DNA from: JACTMI01 sp964618415
Lineage (GTDB): Bacteria > Acidobacteriota > Thermoanaerobaculia > Multivoradales > JAGPDF01
Assembly: GCA_964618415.1 (NCBI GenBank)
Contig: CAZUAT010000001.1
Coordinates: 62,001-126,000, forward strand
Direction: 5' to 3'
DNA length: 64,000 bases
The notes beneath the pieces were generated by a model. That model was not told the origin of the DNA and did no database searches. It worked only from the letters and a program-made list of their open reading frames with translations. Made by a program: the position numbers and the translations under genes. Of the stretch, positions 25,586 to 33,817 are shown one piece after another; positions within the stretch are counted from its first letter, which is position 1, and each line of letters starts with the position of its first letter.

Positions 25586-26635
25586 GTGAGCCGATCCCAT
25601 CCGTGTGCGCCCGCGTCCGAGCGGCTTATCGACCTGGTCGACGCGTTCACCGACCAGCCGGTGCTGCTGCTTGTCGATCTGGTAGTCGACCGGTTCGTCC
25701 ACGGCGCTCCCAAGCGAATCAGCCGTGAAGCGCCGGTACTGATCCTGCGCTGGACCGGAGAATCGGTGGTACCCGGGGGTGGCGCGAACGCCGCCGCGAA
25801 CGTGCGCGCGCTCGGCGGCCTGCCGTTGCCGGTCGGACGGGTGGGCGACGACGAGGCCGGGGCCGCCCTGCTTGCCGCCTTCGAGGAGCGAGAGATCCCC
25901 ACCGCGGGCATCGTCGTTCGACCCGGCTGGCGCACCCCGACCAAGACCCGGATCCTGGCCGGCTTCCCGACCGGCATCAAGCAGCAGGTCGTCCGCTTCG
26001 ATCAGGAGGAGCCCGCCAGCCTGACCACCCAGGAGCGGGCAGCGATCCAGGACCGCCTGGCCGCGCTGACCGGCCGGGCGCGGGTGGCGATCCTGTCCGA
26101 CTACGGCTACGGCGCCGTGCTCCCCGACCTGCTGCCAGTGGTGCGCCGCGCCCTGGCGGACGATTCGACCCTGCTCGTCGACAGCCGCTTCCGGCTCGGT
26201 GAGTTCCGCGGCGCCGACGGAGCGACGCCCAACGAAGAGGAGGCCGAGGCGTTCCACGGCGGACCTCTGGGCGAGGACGCCGACGCTCACGCCGCGGGCC
26301 AGGCACTGCGCGAGGCGCTGGCCGCCCGGTTTCTCCTGGTGACGCGCGGCAGCCGCGGCATGGCGCTGTGCGAGGACGGGTCGACCGCGCTGATCCCTGT
26401 CCACGGCACCGATCAGGTGGCCGACGTCACCGGAGCCGGCGACACGGTCATCGGCACGTTCGCGCTGGCGATCGCCGCCGGCGCCACGCCGCTCGAAGCG
26501 GCCCTGCTCGCCAACTACGCCGGTGGACTCGTCGTGATGAAGGCCGGAACGGCAACGGTGAGCCCGGACGAGCTGCGCGCCGCAATCCGCGCCGATGCCG
26601 GACTGCTCGACGGACTGCGATGGGCGCGGTCCTGA
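25586..26635 (+). CDS. PfkB-family heptose-7-phosphate kinase (RfaE1/HldE-N type)
   Basis: A 349-residue ribokinase-fold enzyme. VDLVVDRFVHGAPKRISREAPVLILR and GGGANAAANVRALGG match the kinase half of HldE, which phosphorylates D-glycero-beta-D-manno-heptose 7-phosphate; the PfkB anion-hole motif is DVTGAGDTVIGT. GTG 25586 is chosen to give the family N-terminus; further upstream the frame is low complexity. It overlaps the adenylyltransferase gene by 16 bases, so the two halves of HldE are encoded separately but coupled. Confidence 0.85.
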   Translation: MSRSHPCAPASERLIDLVDAFTDQPVLLLVDLVVDRFVHGAPKRISREAPVLILRWTGESVVPGGGANAAANVRALGGLPLPVGRVGDDEAGAALLAAFEEREIPTAGIVVRPGWRTPTKTRILAGFPTGIKQQVVRFDQEEPASLTTQERAAIQDRLAALTGRARVAILSDYGYGAVLPDLLPVVRRALADDSTLLVDSRFRLGEFRGADGATPNEEEAEAFHGGPLGEDADAHAAGQALREALAARFLLVTRGSRGMALCEDGSTALIPVHGTDQVADVTGAGDTVIGTFALAIAAGATPLEAALLANYAGGLVVMKAGTATVSPDELRAAIRADAGLLDGLRWARS

Positions 26636-27096
26636 CGGTCGACCAGCTCGCCGCCCGCCTGGCTGCCGAGCGCGCGGCCGGCCGCCGTGTTGCGCTGGCC
26701 AACCGCCACTTCGGCCTGCTGCACGTCGGGCACCTGCGCTACCCCCAGGCGGCCCGCGAGCAGGGCGATCTGCTCGTCGTGGCGATCAACGACGACGACT
26801 CCGTGGCGCGCCTCAAAGGGGCCGGTCGCCCGCTCGTGCCGGCGGCCGAACGGGCGGAGCTGCTGGCGGCGCTCGAGCCGGTGGACTACGTCGTGGTCTT
26901 CTCGGGTGATTCGCCGGCGCCGCTGCTCGAGCAACTGCGGCCGGACGTGCACTGCAAAGGGACCGACTACGGATCGCCGGAGCGGGTCCCCGAGTACGCA
27001 ACGGTGCGCGCTTACGGAGGCACGACGGTCCTGGTCGGGGATCCGAAGGACCACGCCACCAGCGACCTGATCGCGCGCGTTCGAGCCCTGCCGTGA
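26620..27096 (+). CDS. Heptose-1-phosphate adenylyltransferase (RfaE2/HldE-C type)
   Basis: A 158-residue nucleotidyltransferase with the HxGH motif in NRHFGLLHVGHLRYP and the family segments VAINDDDSVARLKG and HCKGTDYGSPE. In the ADP-heptose pathway it transfers AMP to the sugar 1-phosphate. ATG 26620 lies inside the end of the kinase gene. Its stop overlaps the next GTG (GTGA), linking it to the heptosyltransferase. Confidence 0.9.
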   Translation: MGAVLTVDQLAARLAAERAAGRRVALANRHFGLLHVGHLRYPQAAREQGDLLVVAINDDDSVARLKGAGRPLVPAAERAELLAALEPVDYVVVFSGDSPAPLLEQLRPDVHCKGTDYGSPERVPEYATVRAYGGTTVLVGDPKDHATSDLIARVRALP

Positions 27097-28157
27097 ACTC
27101 GGCGGCCACGCCGACGAGCGCGTCGGCCGAGGTAGCGCCGAATCGCGTCCTGCTGATCCGCACCAGCGCGCTCGGCGACATCGCGCAGTCACTTCCCGTG
27201 CTGGCCGCACTGCGCCGCGCCCTCCCCGCCACGCAGCTCGGCTGGGTGGTCGACGAGGCGTTCGCCCCGTTGCTGCGCGGTCACGAGCTGATCGACGAAT
27301 TGATCGAAGTGCCGCTGAAGCGCCTGCGCCGGCGCGGAGCCGGGCGCGGCCGACAGCTGCTCGCTATGACGCAGCGGCTACGCGCCTTCCACGCCGATGT
27401 CGCCATCGACCTGATGGGCAACCACAAGGGCGCGATGCTCGCCCGGCTGTCGGGCGCCCGACGCCGGATCGGGGCGGCGCGGCGCAACCGGCGTGAACCG
27501 TCGAGCGTGCTGTGGATCAACCGGCCGGTCCCCATCGAGGCAATCCACGCCGTCGATCGGGCGCTGACCCTGCTCGCCCCGCTCGGACTGGATGGCGCGC
27601 CGGTCGACTTCGCGCCCGCCGCGCTAACCTGCGGGCGCGAGCGGATCCCACCGGGCAACTACCTCTTCATTCACCCCGGCGCCGCCTGGGCCAACAAGCG
27701 CTATCCGCCGGCGCTGTGGGGGCGCGTTGCGCGACGGATCGGCGAGCAGCTGGCGCTGCCCGTCCTGGTGGGCGCCGCTCCGGGGGAGGAGCAGCTGGCC
27801 GAAGCGGTGGCGGCCAACTCGGCCGGCCACGCCCGCGTCTATCCGGCTCCGTCGCTCGAGGATCTGACCGGCGCCCTACGAGGCGCCCGCCTGGTGCTGG
27901 CCGGCGATACCGGCGCTGTGCACGTGGCGCGGGCGCTCGACGTCCCCGTCCTCGCCATCCACGGACCGACCGACCCGGCCCGGCACGGGCCCTGGCGGGC
28001 CCCGGATGCCGTGGTCTTCCGGCGACTGCCGTGCAGCTTCTGCCATCGCCGGATGGACGAAGCCAAGGCCTGCCTGCTGGGGCTCGACCCCGAGCTCGTC
28101 GCCGACCTCGCGCTGCGCCTGGCGGGGCGCTCGCCGGCCGGCCAAGCTCTTGATTGA
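27093..28157 (+). CDS. Family 9 glycosyltransferase (heptosyltransferase)
   Basis: A 354-residue GT9 enzyme. RVLLIRTSALGDIAQSLPVLAALRR at the start and GNYLFIHPGAAWANKRYP, LAGDTGAVHVARALDVPVLAIHGPTDPARHGPW further on are diagnostic for ADP-heptose:LPS heptosyltransferases. It adds heptose to the lipid A-core on the cytoplasmic side. The GTG overlaps the adenylyltransferase stop, consistent with a heptose supply and transfer operon. Confidence 0.92.
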   Translation: MNSAATPTSASAEVAPNRVLLIRTSALGDIAQSLPVLAALRRALPATQLGWVVDEAFAPLLRGHELIDELIEVPLKRLRRRGAGRGRQLLAMTQRLRAFHADVAIDLMGNHKGAMLARLSGARRRIGAARRNRREPSSVLWINRPVPIEAIHAVDRALTLLAPLGLDGAPVDFAPAALTCGRERIPPGNYLFIHPGAAWANKRYPPALWGRVARRIGEQLALPVLVGAAPGEEQLAEAVAANSAGHARVYPAPSLEDLTGALRGARLVLAGDTGAVHVARALDVPVLAIHGPTDPARHGPWRAPDAVVFRRLPCSFCHRRMDEAKACLLGLDPELVADLALRLAGRSPAGQALD

Positions 28158-28183
28158 CCGCCTTTTCCGGCCGCTGCTACACT
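28154..28183 (+). promoter_or_regulatory. Promoter of pilB
   Basis: TTGACC (28154-28159), an 18-base spacer and TACACT (28178-28183). The -35 straddles the heptosyltransferase stop codon. The leader to the pilB ATG is about 80 bases. Confidence 0.6.
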
Positions 28184-28268
28184 CCGATCGATCCCCGCCG
28201 ATTCCTGCCCCAGCGCGGAGAACGCACTCGCGCTAAGAGTCGGGCTGTTTGCGCGGGACCGGGAGACC

Positions 28269-29990
28269 ATGAGCAATCGACTCGGGGACGTCCTCGTCCA
28301 GGCTGGCAAGATCACCCCGCAACAGCTCCAGCAGGGGCTGGCGATGCAGAAGGAGAAGGGCGGCCGCATCGGCTCAGCCCTCGTCAAGCTCGGCCTGATC
28401 TCCGACAAGGAGCTGGTCGAGTTTCTCTCGCAGCACTTCGGCGTGCCGGCCATCGACCTGTCCCGGGTCGAGATCGACGAGTCGGTAGTCAAGATCGTCC
28501 CCGCGGAAACGGCTCGCAAGTACCTCATCCTGCCGGTCGCGAAGGTGGGCGCCAAGGTCACTCTGGCGATGATCGATCCCACCAACCTGTTCGCGATGGA
28601 CGACATCAAGTTCAAGACCGGGTACAGCGTCGACCCGGTGGTCGCCTCCGAATCGGCGATCCGCGCGGGGATCGACAAGTACTACGGCTCGACGCACGCC
28701 ATTGAGCTGAAGAAGGTAATGGAGGACCTTTCCGAGCCGGCTCAGGCTGACGCCTCGCTCGAAGTCCTCGACGATGACCAGGAGCTCGACCTCGACACGC
28801 TCGAGAAGGAGTCCGAGGAAGCGCCGGTCGTCCGCCTGGTCAACATCATCCTCACCGACGCGATCAAGCGCGGCGCTTCGGACATTCACGTCGAGCCATA
28901 CGAAAAGGACTACCGGGTCCGCTACCGGATCGACGGCCTGCTGTGGGAGATGATGCGGCCGCCGCTGCGCCTGCGGGAGGCGATCACCAGCCGTATCAAG
29001 ATCCTGGCCAAGCTCGACATCGCCGAAAAGCGGATGCCGCAGGACGGCCGCATCAAGATCAAGACCCGGATCCAGGAGCGCGTCAAGGACCTCGACTACC
29101 GCGTCTCGGTGCTGCCGACGATCTTCGGCGAGAAGATCGTCATGCGGCTCCTCGACAAGGACAACCTGATGCTCGACATGGGGCGGCTCGGCTTCGAGGC
29201 CGACTCGCTCCGCCGCTTCGAGCAGGCGATTCTGAAGCCGTTCGGGATGGTGCTGGTCACCGGGCCGACCGGTTCGGGCAAGACGAACACGCTCTACTCG
29301 GCGCTGCAGCGGATCAACAAGGAAGATGTCAACATCATCACCGCCGAGGATCCGGTCGAATTCAACCTGCCGGGAATCAACCAGGTCCAGATGAAGGAGC
29401 AGATCGGCCTCAACTTCGCGGCCGCTCTGCGCTCCTTCTTGCGCCAGGACCCCAACATCATCCTGGTCGGTGAGATCCGCGACTTCGAGACGGCCGAGGT
29501 GGCCATCAAGGCCGCCATGACCGGCCACCTGGTGCTGTCGACGCTGCACACGAACGACGCTCCGTCGTCGATCAACCGACTGATGAACATGGGCATCGAG
29601 CCATTCCTGGTTGCGACGTCCGTTCATCTGATTGCGGCTCAGCGACTGGTCCGCCGGATCTGCACGTCCTGCAAGGAGCCGGTCGAGGTCGCCCCTGCGG
29701 CACTGGTCAATGTCGGCTTCGGCGAGAAGGAGTCCAAGACCCTGAAGCTGTTCAAGGGTCGGGGCTGCGAGAAGTGCTCGAACACCGGCTACAAGGGCCG
29801 CGTCGCGCTCTACGAAGTCATGGACATCCACGACGACGTGCGCGAGCTCATCCTGTCCGGAGCCTCGGCGGTCGAACTCCGCAACAAGGCGATCGAGAAC
29901 GGCATGATCACGCTGCGCGGCTCGGGCCTGCAGAAGATCCGCGAAGGGGTCACGACGATCGACGAAGTCGTCCGCGAGACGGTGCTCTGA
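28269..29990 (+). CDS. pilB: Type IV pilus assembly ATPase PilB
   Basis: A 573-residue GspE/PilB family ATPase that powers pilin polymerisation at the inner membrane. It has an N-terminal MshEN domain (about 1-150), Walker A GPTGSGKT (about 332-339), the Asp box, Walker B ILVGEIRD and His box HLVLSTLHTNDAPSS, and the zinc tetracysteine site CTSC...CEKC. GGGAG precedes the ATG by five bases. No other pilus genes are adjacent. GspE of a type II secretion system is the main alternative, but the MshEN domain and isolation are usual for PilB. Confidence 0.9.
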   Translation: MSNRLGDVLVQAGKITPQQLQQGLAMQKEKGGRIGSALVKLGLISDKELVEFLSQHFGVPAIDLSRVEIDESVVKIVPAETARKYLILPVAKVGAKVTLAMIDPTNLFAMDDIKFKTGYSVDPVVASESAIRAGIDKYYGSTHAIELKKVMEDLSEPAQADASLEVLDDDQELDLDTLEKESEEAPVVRLVNIILTDAIKRGASDIHVEPYEKDYRVRYRIDGLLWEMMRPPLRLREAITSRIKILAKLDIAEKRMPQDGRIKIKTRIQERVKDLDYRVSVLPTIFGEKIVMRLLDKDNLMLDMGRLGFEADSLRRFEQAILKPFGMVLVTGPTGSGKTNTLYSALQRINKEDVNIITAEDPVEFNLPGINQVQMKEQIGLNFAAALRSFLRQDPNIILVGEIRDFETAEVAIKAAMTGHLVLSTLHTNDAPSSINRLMNMGIEPFLVATSVHLIAAQRLVRRICTSCKEPVEVAPAALVNVGFGEKESKTLKLFKGRGCEKCSNTGYKGRVALYEVMDIHDDVRELILSGASAVELRNKAIENGMITLRGSGLQKIREGVTTIDEVVRETVL

Positions 29991-30018
29991 TCGACCGCTG
30001 ACCGCCCCGGTCGCCGCC

Positions 30019-30747
30019 TTGCGCAAGTACGTTGTCTTCCTGTTCCTCGCCACGATTCGCATCGTCGCGCTGACCTTCTGGCGGCGCGAGGTTCGCTGGG
30101 TGGGTGACGTTCCCCCGGGCGATCCCTGGAAGGGCGCACGAGTCGTGTGCTTCCTGCATCACACCAGTCTGTTCGAGTGGGTTTACATCTCGGTGGCCCC
30201 GCTGCGCTTCCTCTGGCGTGCCGCCTGCCACGGCGTCGTGCCCGCCGCCGACAAGACGCTGCGGCGCCCCCTGGTGGGGACGTTCTACAAGCTGCTCGCG
30301 GCGAACGTCGTCTCCATCACTCGGGAGCGGGATCACACCTGGCGCGACGTGCTGGCCCGCATCGACCCGGATTCGATGGTCATGATCGCTCCCGAGGGGC
30401 GGATGATGCGGCGTAACGGACTCGACGCGGACGGCAGGCCGATGACGGTGCGGGGTGGCATCTCGGACATTCTCGAGGCGATCGAAGCGGGTCCGCTGCT
30501 GATCGCGTACAGCGGTGGGCTGCACCACGTGCAGGCACCCGGCGAGATCGTGCCGCGGCCGTTCCGGACCATCCGGATGAACATCGAGCACGTGGAGATC
30601 GCGGAGTTCCGGCGCGAGTTGCGCGCCCGCGCCGCGAGCGACGCCGCCTTCAAGCGTGCCGTAGTCAGCGAACTGGAGCGCCGGCGTGATCTTTACTGCC
30701 CGACCCCCGAGAATCTCGCGCGGGCCGGCAGCGCCAATCTGGCCTGA
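30019..30747 (+). CDS. PlsC-like acyltransferase with HX4E motif
   Basis: A 242-residue protein with an N-terminal hydrophobic helix and a lysophospholipid acyltransferase-like core. The catalytic HX4D reads HHTSLFE (His48, Glu53), so Glu replaces Asp. The second motif is APEGRMM in place of the usual FPEGTR. TTG 30019 is the only start near the family N-terminus; no clear Shine-Dalgarno is seen, and it begins 28 bases after pilB. It probably acylates a glycerophospholipid, but the changed motifs leave the reaction open. Confidence 0.7.
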   Translation: MRKYVVFLFLATIRIVALTFWRREVRWVGDVPPGDPWKGARVVCFLHHTSLFEWVYISVAPLRFLWRAACHGVVPAADKTLRRPLVGTFYKLLAANVVSITRERDHTWRDVLARIDPDSMVMIAPEGRMMRRNGLDADGRPMTVRGGISDILEAIEAGPLLIAYSGGLHHVQAPGEIVPRPFRTIRMNIEHVEIAEFRRELRARAASDAAFKRAVVSELERRRDLYCPTPENLARAGSANLA

Positions 30748-30759
30748 GCTCGACGCGAT

Positions 30760-31332
30760 TCAGGCGCGTGAATCCCAGGTGACGTCGGCTCCTCCCTCGA
30801 GCCGATTGGTTGCTCGGGCGAGCACGAAGAGCGCATCCGAGAGCCGGTTCAGATAGGGCAGCGTCCACGGCCCGACACTTTCCTCGCGCGCCAGCGAGAC
30901 GAGCAGGCGCTCGGCGCGCCGGCAGACCGTTCGGGCCACATGCAGGGCGGCAGCGGCGCGCGTTCCCGCCGGCAGGATGAAGTTCTCGAGCGGCTCGAGC
31001 TCGTCGTTCCAGCGGTCGATCAGCCGCTCCAGAGCCACCACATGCCGCTCCTCGATGCGCGGGACCGGATGTCGCTCCTTCTCCGCCTCTGGCACGCACA
31101 GGTCGGAACCGAGATGAAACAGCTCGTTCTGGATGCGCGCCAGGTCGGCCTGGAGGGGCTCGGCCACTGGGGCGGCGCGGGCCGTCCCGATGACCGAGTT
31201 CAGCTCGTCGACGGTGCCGTAGCAGTCGATTCGCAGGTGATCTTTCGGCAGCCGGCCACCGAACCCCAGGGCGGTCGTTCCGTCGTCGCCCTTGCGGGTG
31301 TAGATTCGCGTCAATCGTGGCACGCCCGACAT
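30760..31332 (-). CDS. PduO-type corrinoid adenosyltransferase
   Basis: A 190-residue ATP:cob(I)alamin adenosyltransferase that makes adenosylcobalamin from ATP and reduced cobalamin. The N-terminal ATP-binding motif TRIYTRKGDDGTT, IDCYGTVDELNSVIG and the C-terminal RTVCRRAERLLV and YLNRLSDALFVLAR are family hallmarks. ATG 31332 overlaps the divergent lipoprotein start by 16 bases; GTG 31323, directly after a TAGGAT hexamer, is an alternative. No B12-dependent enzyme gene is nearby. Confidence 0.95.
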   Translation of the reverse strand: MSGVPRLTRIYTRKGDDGTTALGFGGRLPKDHLRIDCYGTVDELNSVIGTARAAPVAEPLQADLARIQNELFHLGSDLCVPEAEKERHPVPRIEERHVVALERLIDRWNDELEPLENFILPAGTRAAAALHVARTVCRRAERLLVSLAREESVGPWTLPYLNRLSDALFVLARATNRLEGGADVTWDSRA

Positions 31333-32291
31333 CCTACTCCGGCCTCTCGACCCGCGCCGCCCGGTCCTGGCCCCGCGGTTTCGTGGTCCTCGTGGCTCTC
31401 CTCCTGGGGGCCTGCGCGACGGTGCGGCAGACCGGGCGGGTCACCAGCAACGACCCGGCCACCGGCGGCATCCACGTCAGCATTCACGCCGACGACGACG
31501 ATCGCGCGCTCGGGGCCGACTATCCCGAGCCGGTTCGCTCGGTACTCGAGCGCCGTGTCGACGGGGTCTGGCTGCCCGTCTTCACCAGCCTGGAGTCGCG
31601 CTGGGCGGTGGCCGGACTGGAACCGGGCAGATACCGGGTGCGGATGGATACCCGGCTCGATCCGACCGGCCGGGCCGTACCGCTCGACCACCCGGTCGTC
31701 GAGCGCGTGCGCGTGCAGGCCGGCGAGGTCGTGCACGTCGAGGTCCTGCTCGACCAGGTCTCGCCGGTCGTCGTAGCCGCTGGCGCCGCCGCCGTCGTGG
31801 TCGCGGCGGTGCTGCTGCACGAATGGCTGGGCGATCTCGACCTGCCGGAGCCTCCGCGCCCGCCGGCCTGGGCGCTCGATGCGGCATTCTGGGTCACCGT
31901 CGACTGGGCCACCGAACCCCACAGCTGGATCCCCCGCGATCGCGCGCCGCAGGTCACGTCGCACTTTCCGCGCGACGGCGATCTCGTCGATACCCGCCAT
32001 CCCCAGATCGTCTTCGTGCTCTCCGAGCCGATCGACCCGACGCGCGGGGTCGAGGATGCCGTCCGAGTCGAGCTGGTGGACGGCGGAGAGATCCCCGGCC
32101 GCACGGTCTGGCACGAGGAGACCTGGTGGCTGACCTGGGAGCCCGAGGATGAACTGCCCCCTGGCGCTCAGCTGCGCGCCACGTTGCTTCCCGAGACCGT
32201 GGTCGACCGTGTGGGTGCCCCGATTGGCCGCGCGGTGAGCTTCGAGTTCGAGACGGCGGAGGACGATTCCGAGCACGGAGCGGAGCTTTGA
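31317..32291 (+). CDS. Lipoprotein with C-terminal Ig-like (Big_5-type) domain
   Basis: A 324-residue protein. The N-terminal hydrophobic helix ends in a lipobox (LLLGAC), so it is likely lipid-anchored. A central domain (about 40-145) looks like a carboxypeptidase-regulatory or transthyretin-like sandwich, followed by a short hydrophobic alanine/valine stretch. The C-terminal domain (about 210-315; PQVTSHFPRDGD, IVFVLSEPID) has the bacterial Ig-like Big_5 pattern. Function unknown. The GTG start overlaps the divergent pduO start; the stop overlaps the next TTG (TTGA). Confidence 0.7.
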   Translation: MARPTSYSGLSTRAARSWPRGFVVLVALLLGACATVRQTGRVTSNDPATGGIHVSIHADDDDRALGADYPEPVRSVLERRVDGVWLPVFTSLESRWAVAGLEPGRYRVRMDTRLDPTGRAVPLDHPVVERVRVQAGEVVHVEVLLDQVSPVVVAAGAAAVVVAAVLLHEWLGDLDLPEPPRPPAWALDAAFWVTVDWATEPHSWIPRDRAPQVTSHFPRDGDLVDTRHPQIVFVLSEPIDPTRGVEDAVRVELVDGGEIPGRTVWHEETWWLTWEPEDELPPGAQLRATLLPETVVDRVGAPIGRAVSFEFETAEDDSEHGAEL

Positions 32292-32782
32292 CGGCGGAAC
32301 CGGCGCCGCGCGTTGCCGAGCGCGGCCTGCTGTCGTTCTACGACCGGCTGCGGGCGCGCATGCTCGCTGCCGCCGCCCGGCGCAGCCACCGCTACGGCAA
32401 GTCGGTCGTCGAGGCGATGCTGCTGGTGCCGGACGTGTTCATCCTCCTCGTCCGGCTGGCGCTGGACCGTCAGGTTCCGGCCGAGGCCCGCGCGCTCATC
32501 GGTGGGACCCTCGCCTACTTCCTGCTGCCGGTCGACCTGTTTCCCGAGGCGGTCGTCGGCGCGCCGGGCTTCCTGGACGATCTCGTCCTCGCTGCGGCGG
32601 TACTCAGCCAGGCGCTCGGGGGTGAGCTGGAGCCGCACGCCCGCCGCCACTGGAACGGCGACCAGGAGCTGCGCCAGACCCTGCAGGACATCACTTCCAG
32701 CGCCCGCAGTCTGCTCGGTAGGGACCTCTACTCCCGCCTGCGCCGCACCCTCGCCCGTCGCGGCGTCGACCTGGGCGACTGA
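32288..32782 (+). CDS. DUF1232 (YkvA-like) membrane protein
   Basis: A 164-residue protein with the DUF1232 core LIGGTLAYFLLPVDLFPEAVVGAPGFLDD, a membrane helix ending in a conserved proline/acidic loop. The flanking regions are helical and basic. Function of the family is unknown. The TTG start overlaps the lipoprotein stop, implying co-expression. It converges on the cytochrome oxidase operon 30 bases away. Confidence 0.85.
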   Translation: MTAEPAPRVAERGLLSFYDRLRARMLAAAARRSHRYGKSVVEAMLLVPDVFILLVRLALDRQVPAEARALIGGTLAYFLLPVDLFPEAVVGAPGFLDDLVLAAAVLSQALGGELEPHARRHWNGDQELRQTLQDITSSARSLLGRDLYSRLRRTLARRGVDLGD

Positions 32783-32812
32783 CTCGCCGGACGCCGAGGC
32801 CAACCTCCGGCC

Positions 32813-33136
32813 TCAGTTCTCCCAGGAAGTCGGCCAGGCCGAGCCGGCGCCGCGCGCGCCGCGGGACATGTAGTCGGACATCGTGATGCCGAACATGAGC
32901 AGGATGAAGAAGACCGCACTGGCAATCACCAGCGGGATCAGCCGGGTCGAGTACTTCACGTGCATGAAGAACAGCACGACCAGCGAGGCCTTGACCAGTG
33001 CGATGCCGAGCATCACGACGTTGTTGAGTGCTCCCAGGTCCACGTACGCCACGCCCACCGTGATGGCGGTGAACACCATCAGGGCGAGAAAAATCATGAT
33101 GTAGATCCGAACCGGGACGACGTGATGCTCCGACAT
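32813..33136 (-). CDS. Cytochrome c oxidase subunit IV (caa3-type)
   Basis: A 107-residue protein with three hydrophobic helices and the motif LVKASLVVLFFMHVKYSTRL, typical of prokaryotic subunit IV (CoxD/CtaF) of haem-copper oxidases. It stabilises the oxidase and has no redox centre. It is the last gene of the 12-gene respiratory operon. Confidence 0.92.
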   Translation of the reverse strand: MSEHHVVPVRIYIMIFLALMVFTAITVGVAYVDLGALNNVVMLGIALVKASLVVLFFMHVKYSTRLIPLVIASAVFFILLMFGITMSDYMSRGARGAGSAWPTSWEN

Positions 33137-33152
33137 GGTCCTCGCCTCCGCC

Positions 33153-33800
33153 TCAGTGACGGCCGATCAGATAGAGCAGGGGGAACAGGAAAATCCAGAT
33201 GATGTCGACGAAGTGCCAGTAGAGCCCGAAGTTCTCGACCGGGTTGTAGTACGTCGAGCTGTAGCGGCCGGCGACCGTTCCGCGCAGGAGCCAGATCAGG
33301 ATGCCGAAGCCGATGATCATGTGCAGCGCGTGCATCCCGGTCATGGCAAAGTAGAGGACGAAGAACATCTCTGCCCGGTCCCCCACCTCCCCGAGGAAGT
33401 GGAAGTCCGCGCCTGGGATCAGGTGGTGATGCCACTTGGCGCTGTACTCGAAGTACTTGATGACCAGGAACGCGAGGCCCAGCACGCCGGTCGCCGTCAT
33501 GTAGCCGATCGCGGCCTGGCGGCGGTCGATCTGCACTGAGCGGACGGCCATCGCCATGGTCAGCGAGCTGCCGATCAGGATGACCGTGTTGATCACGCCG
33601 AGCGTGATGTCCAGTTCGTGGCTGCCCGCCGCGAAGGCCGCCGGGTCCCGCCAGCGGTAGAGCAGGTAAGCCATGAACAGGCCGCCGAAGAACATCACCT
33701 CCTGGGCGAGGAACAGCCACATCCCCAGGGTCGACGACTCCCGCTGCTGTTCGAGCGTGTCGAAGTGGTGTGCCAGGGCGCTCGACTGACTGTGCGACAC
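33153..33800 (-). CDS. Cytochrome c oxidase subunit III
   Basis: A 215-residue protein with about five to six membrane helices and the conserved pieces LGMWLFLAQEVMFFGGLF, HALHMIIGFGIL and YWHFVDIIWIFLFPLLYL. The Glu in LAQEVMFF and the terminal FVDxxW segment are family positions. It binds subunit I and is encoded 17 bases after it. Confidence 0.95.
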   Translation of the reverse strand: MSHSQSSALAHHFDTLEQQRESSTLGMWLFLAQEVMFFGGLFMAYLLYRWRDPAAFAAGSHELDITLGVINTVILIGSSLTMAMAVRSVQIDRRQAAIGYMTATGVLGLAFLVIKYFEYSAKWHHHLIPGADFHFLGEVGDRAEMFFVLYFAMTGMHALHMIIGFGILIWLLRGTVAGRYSSTYYNPVENFGLYWHFVDIIWIFLFPLLYLIGRH

Positions 33801-33817
33801 GAAGTTCTCTCCTCGCC

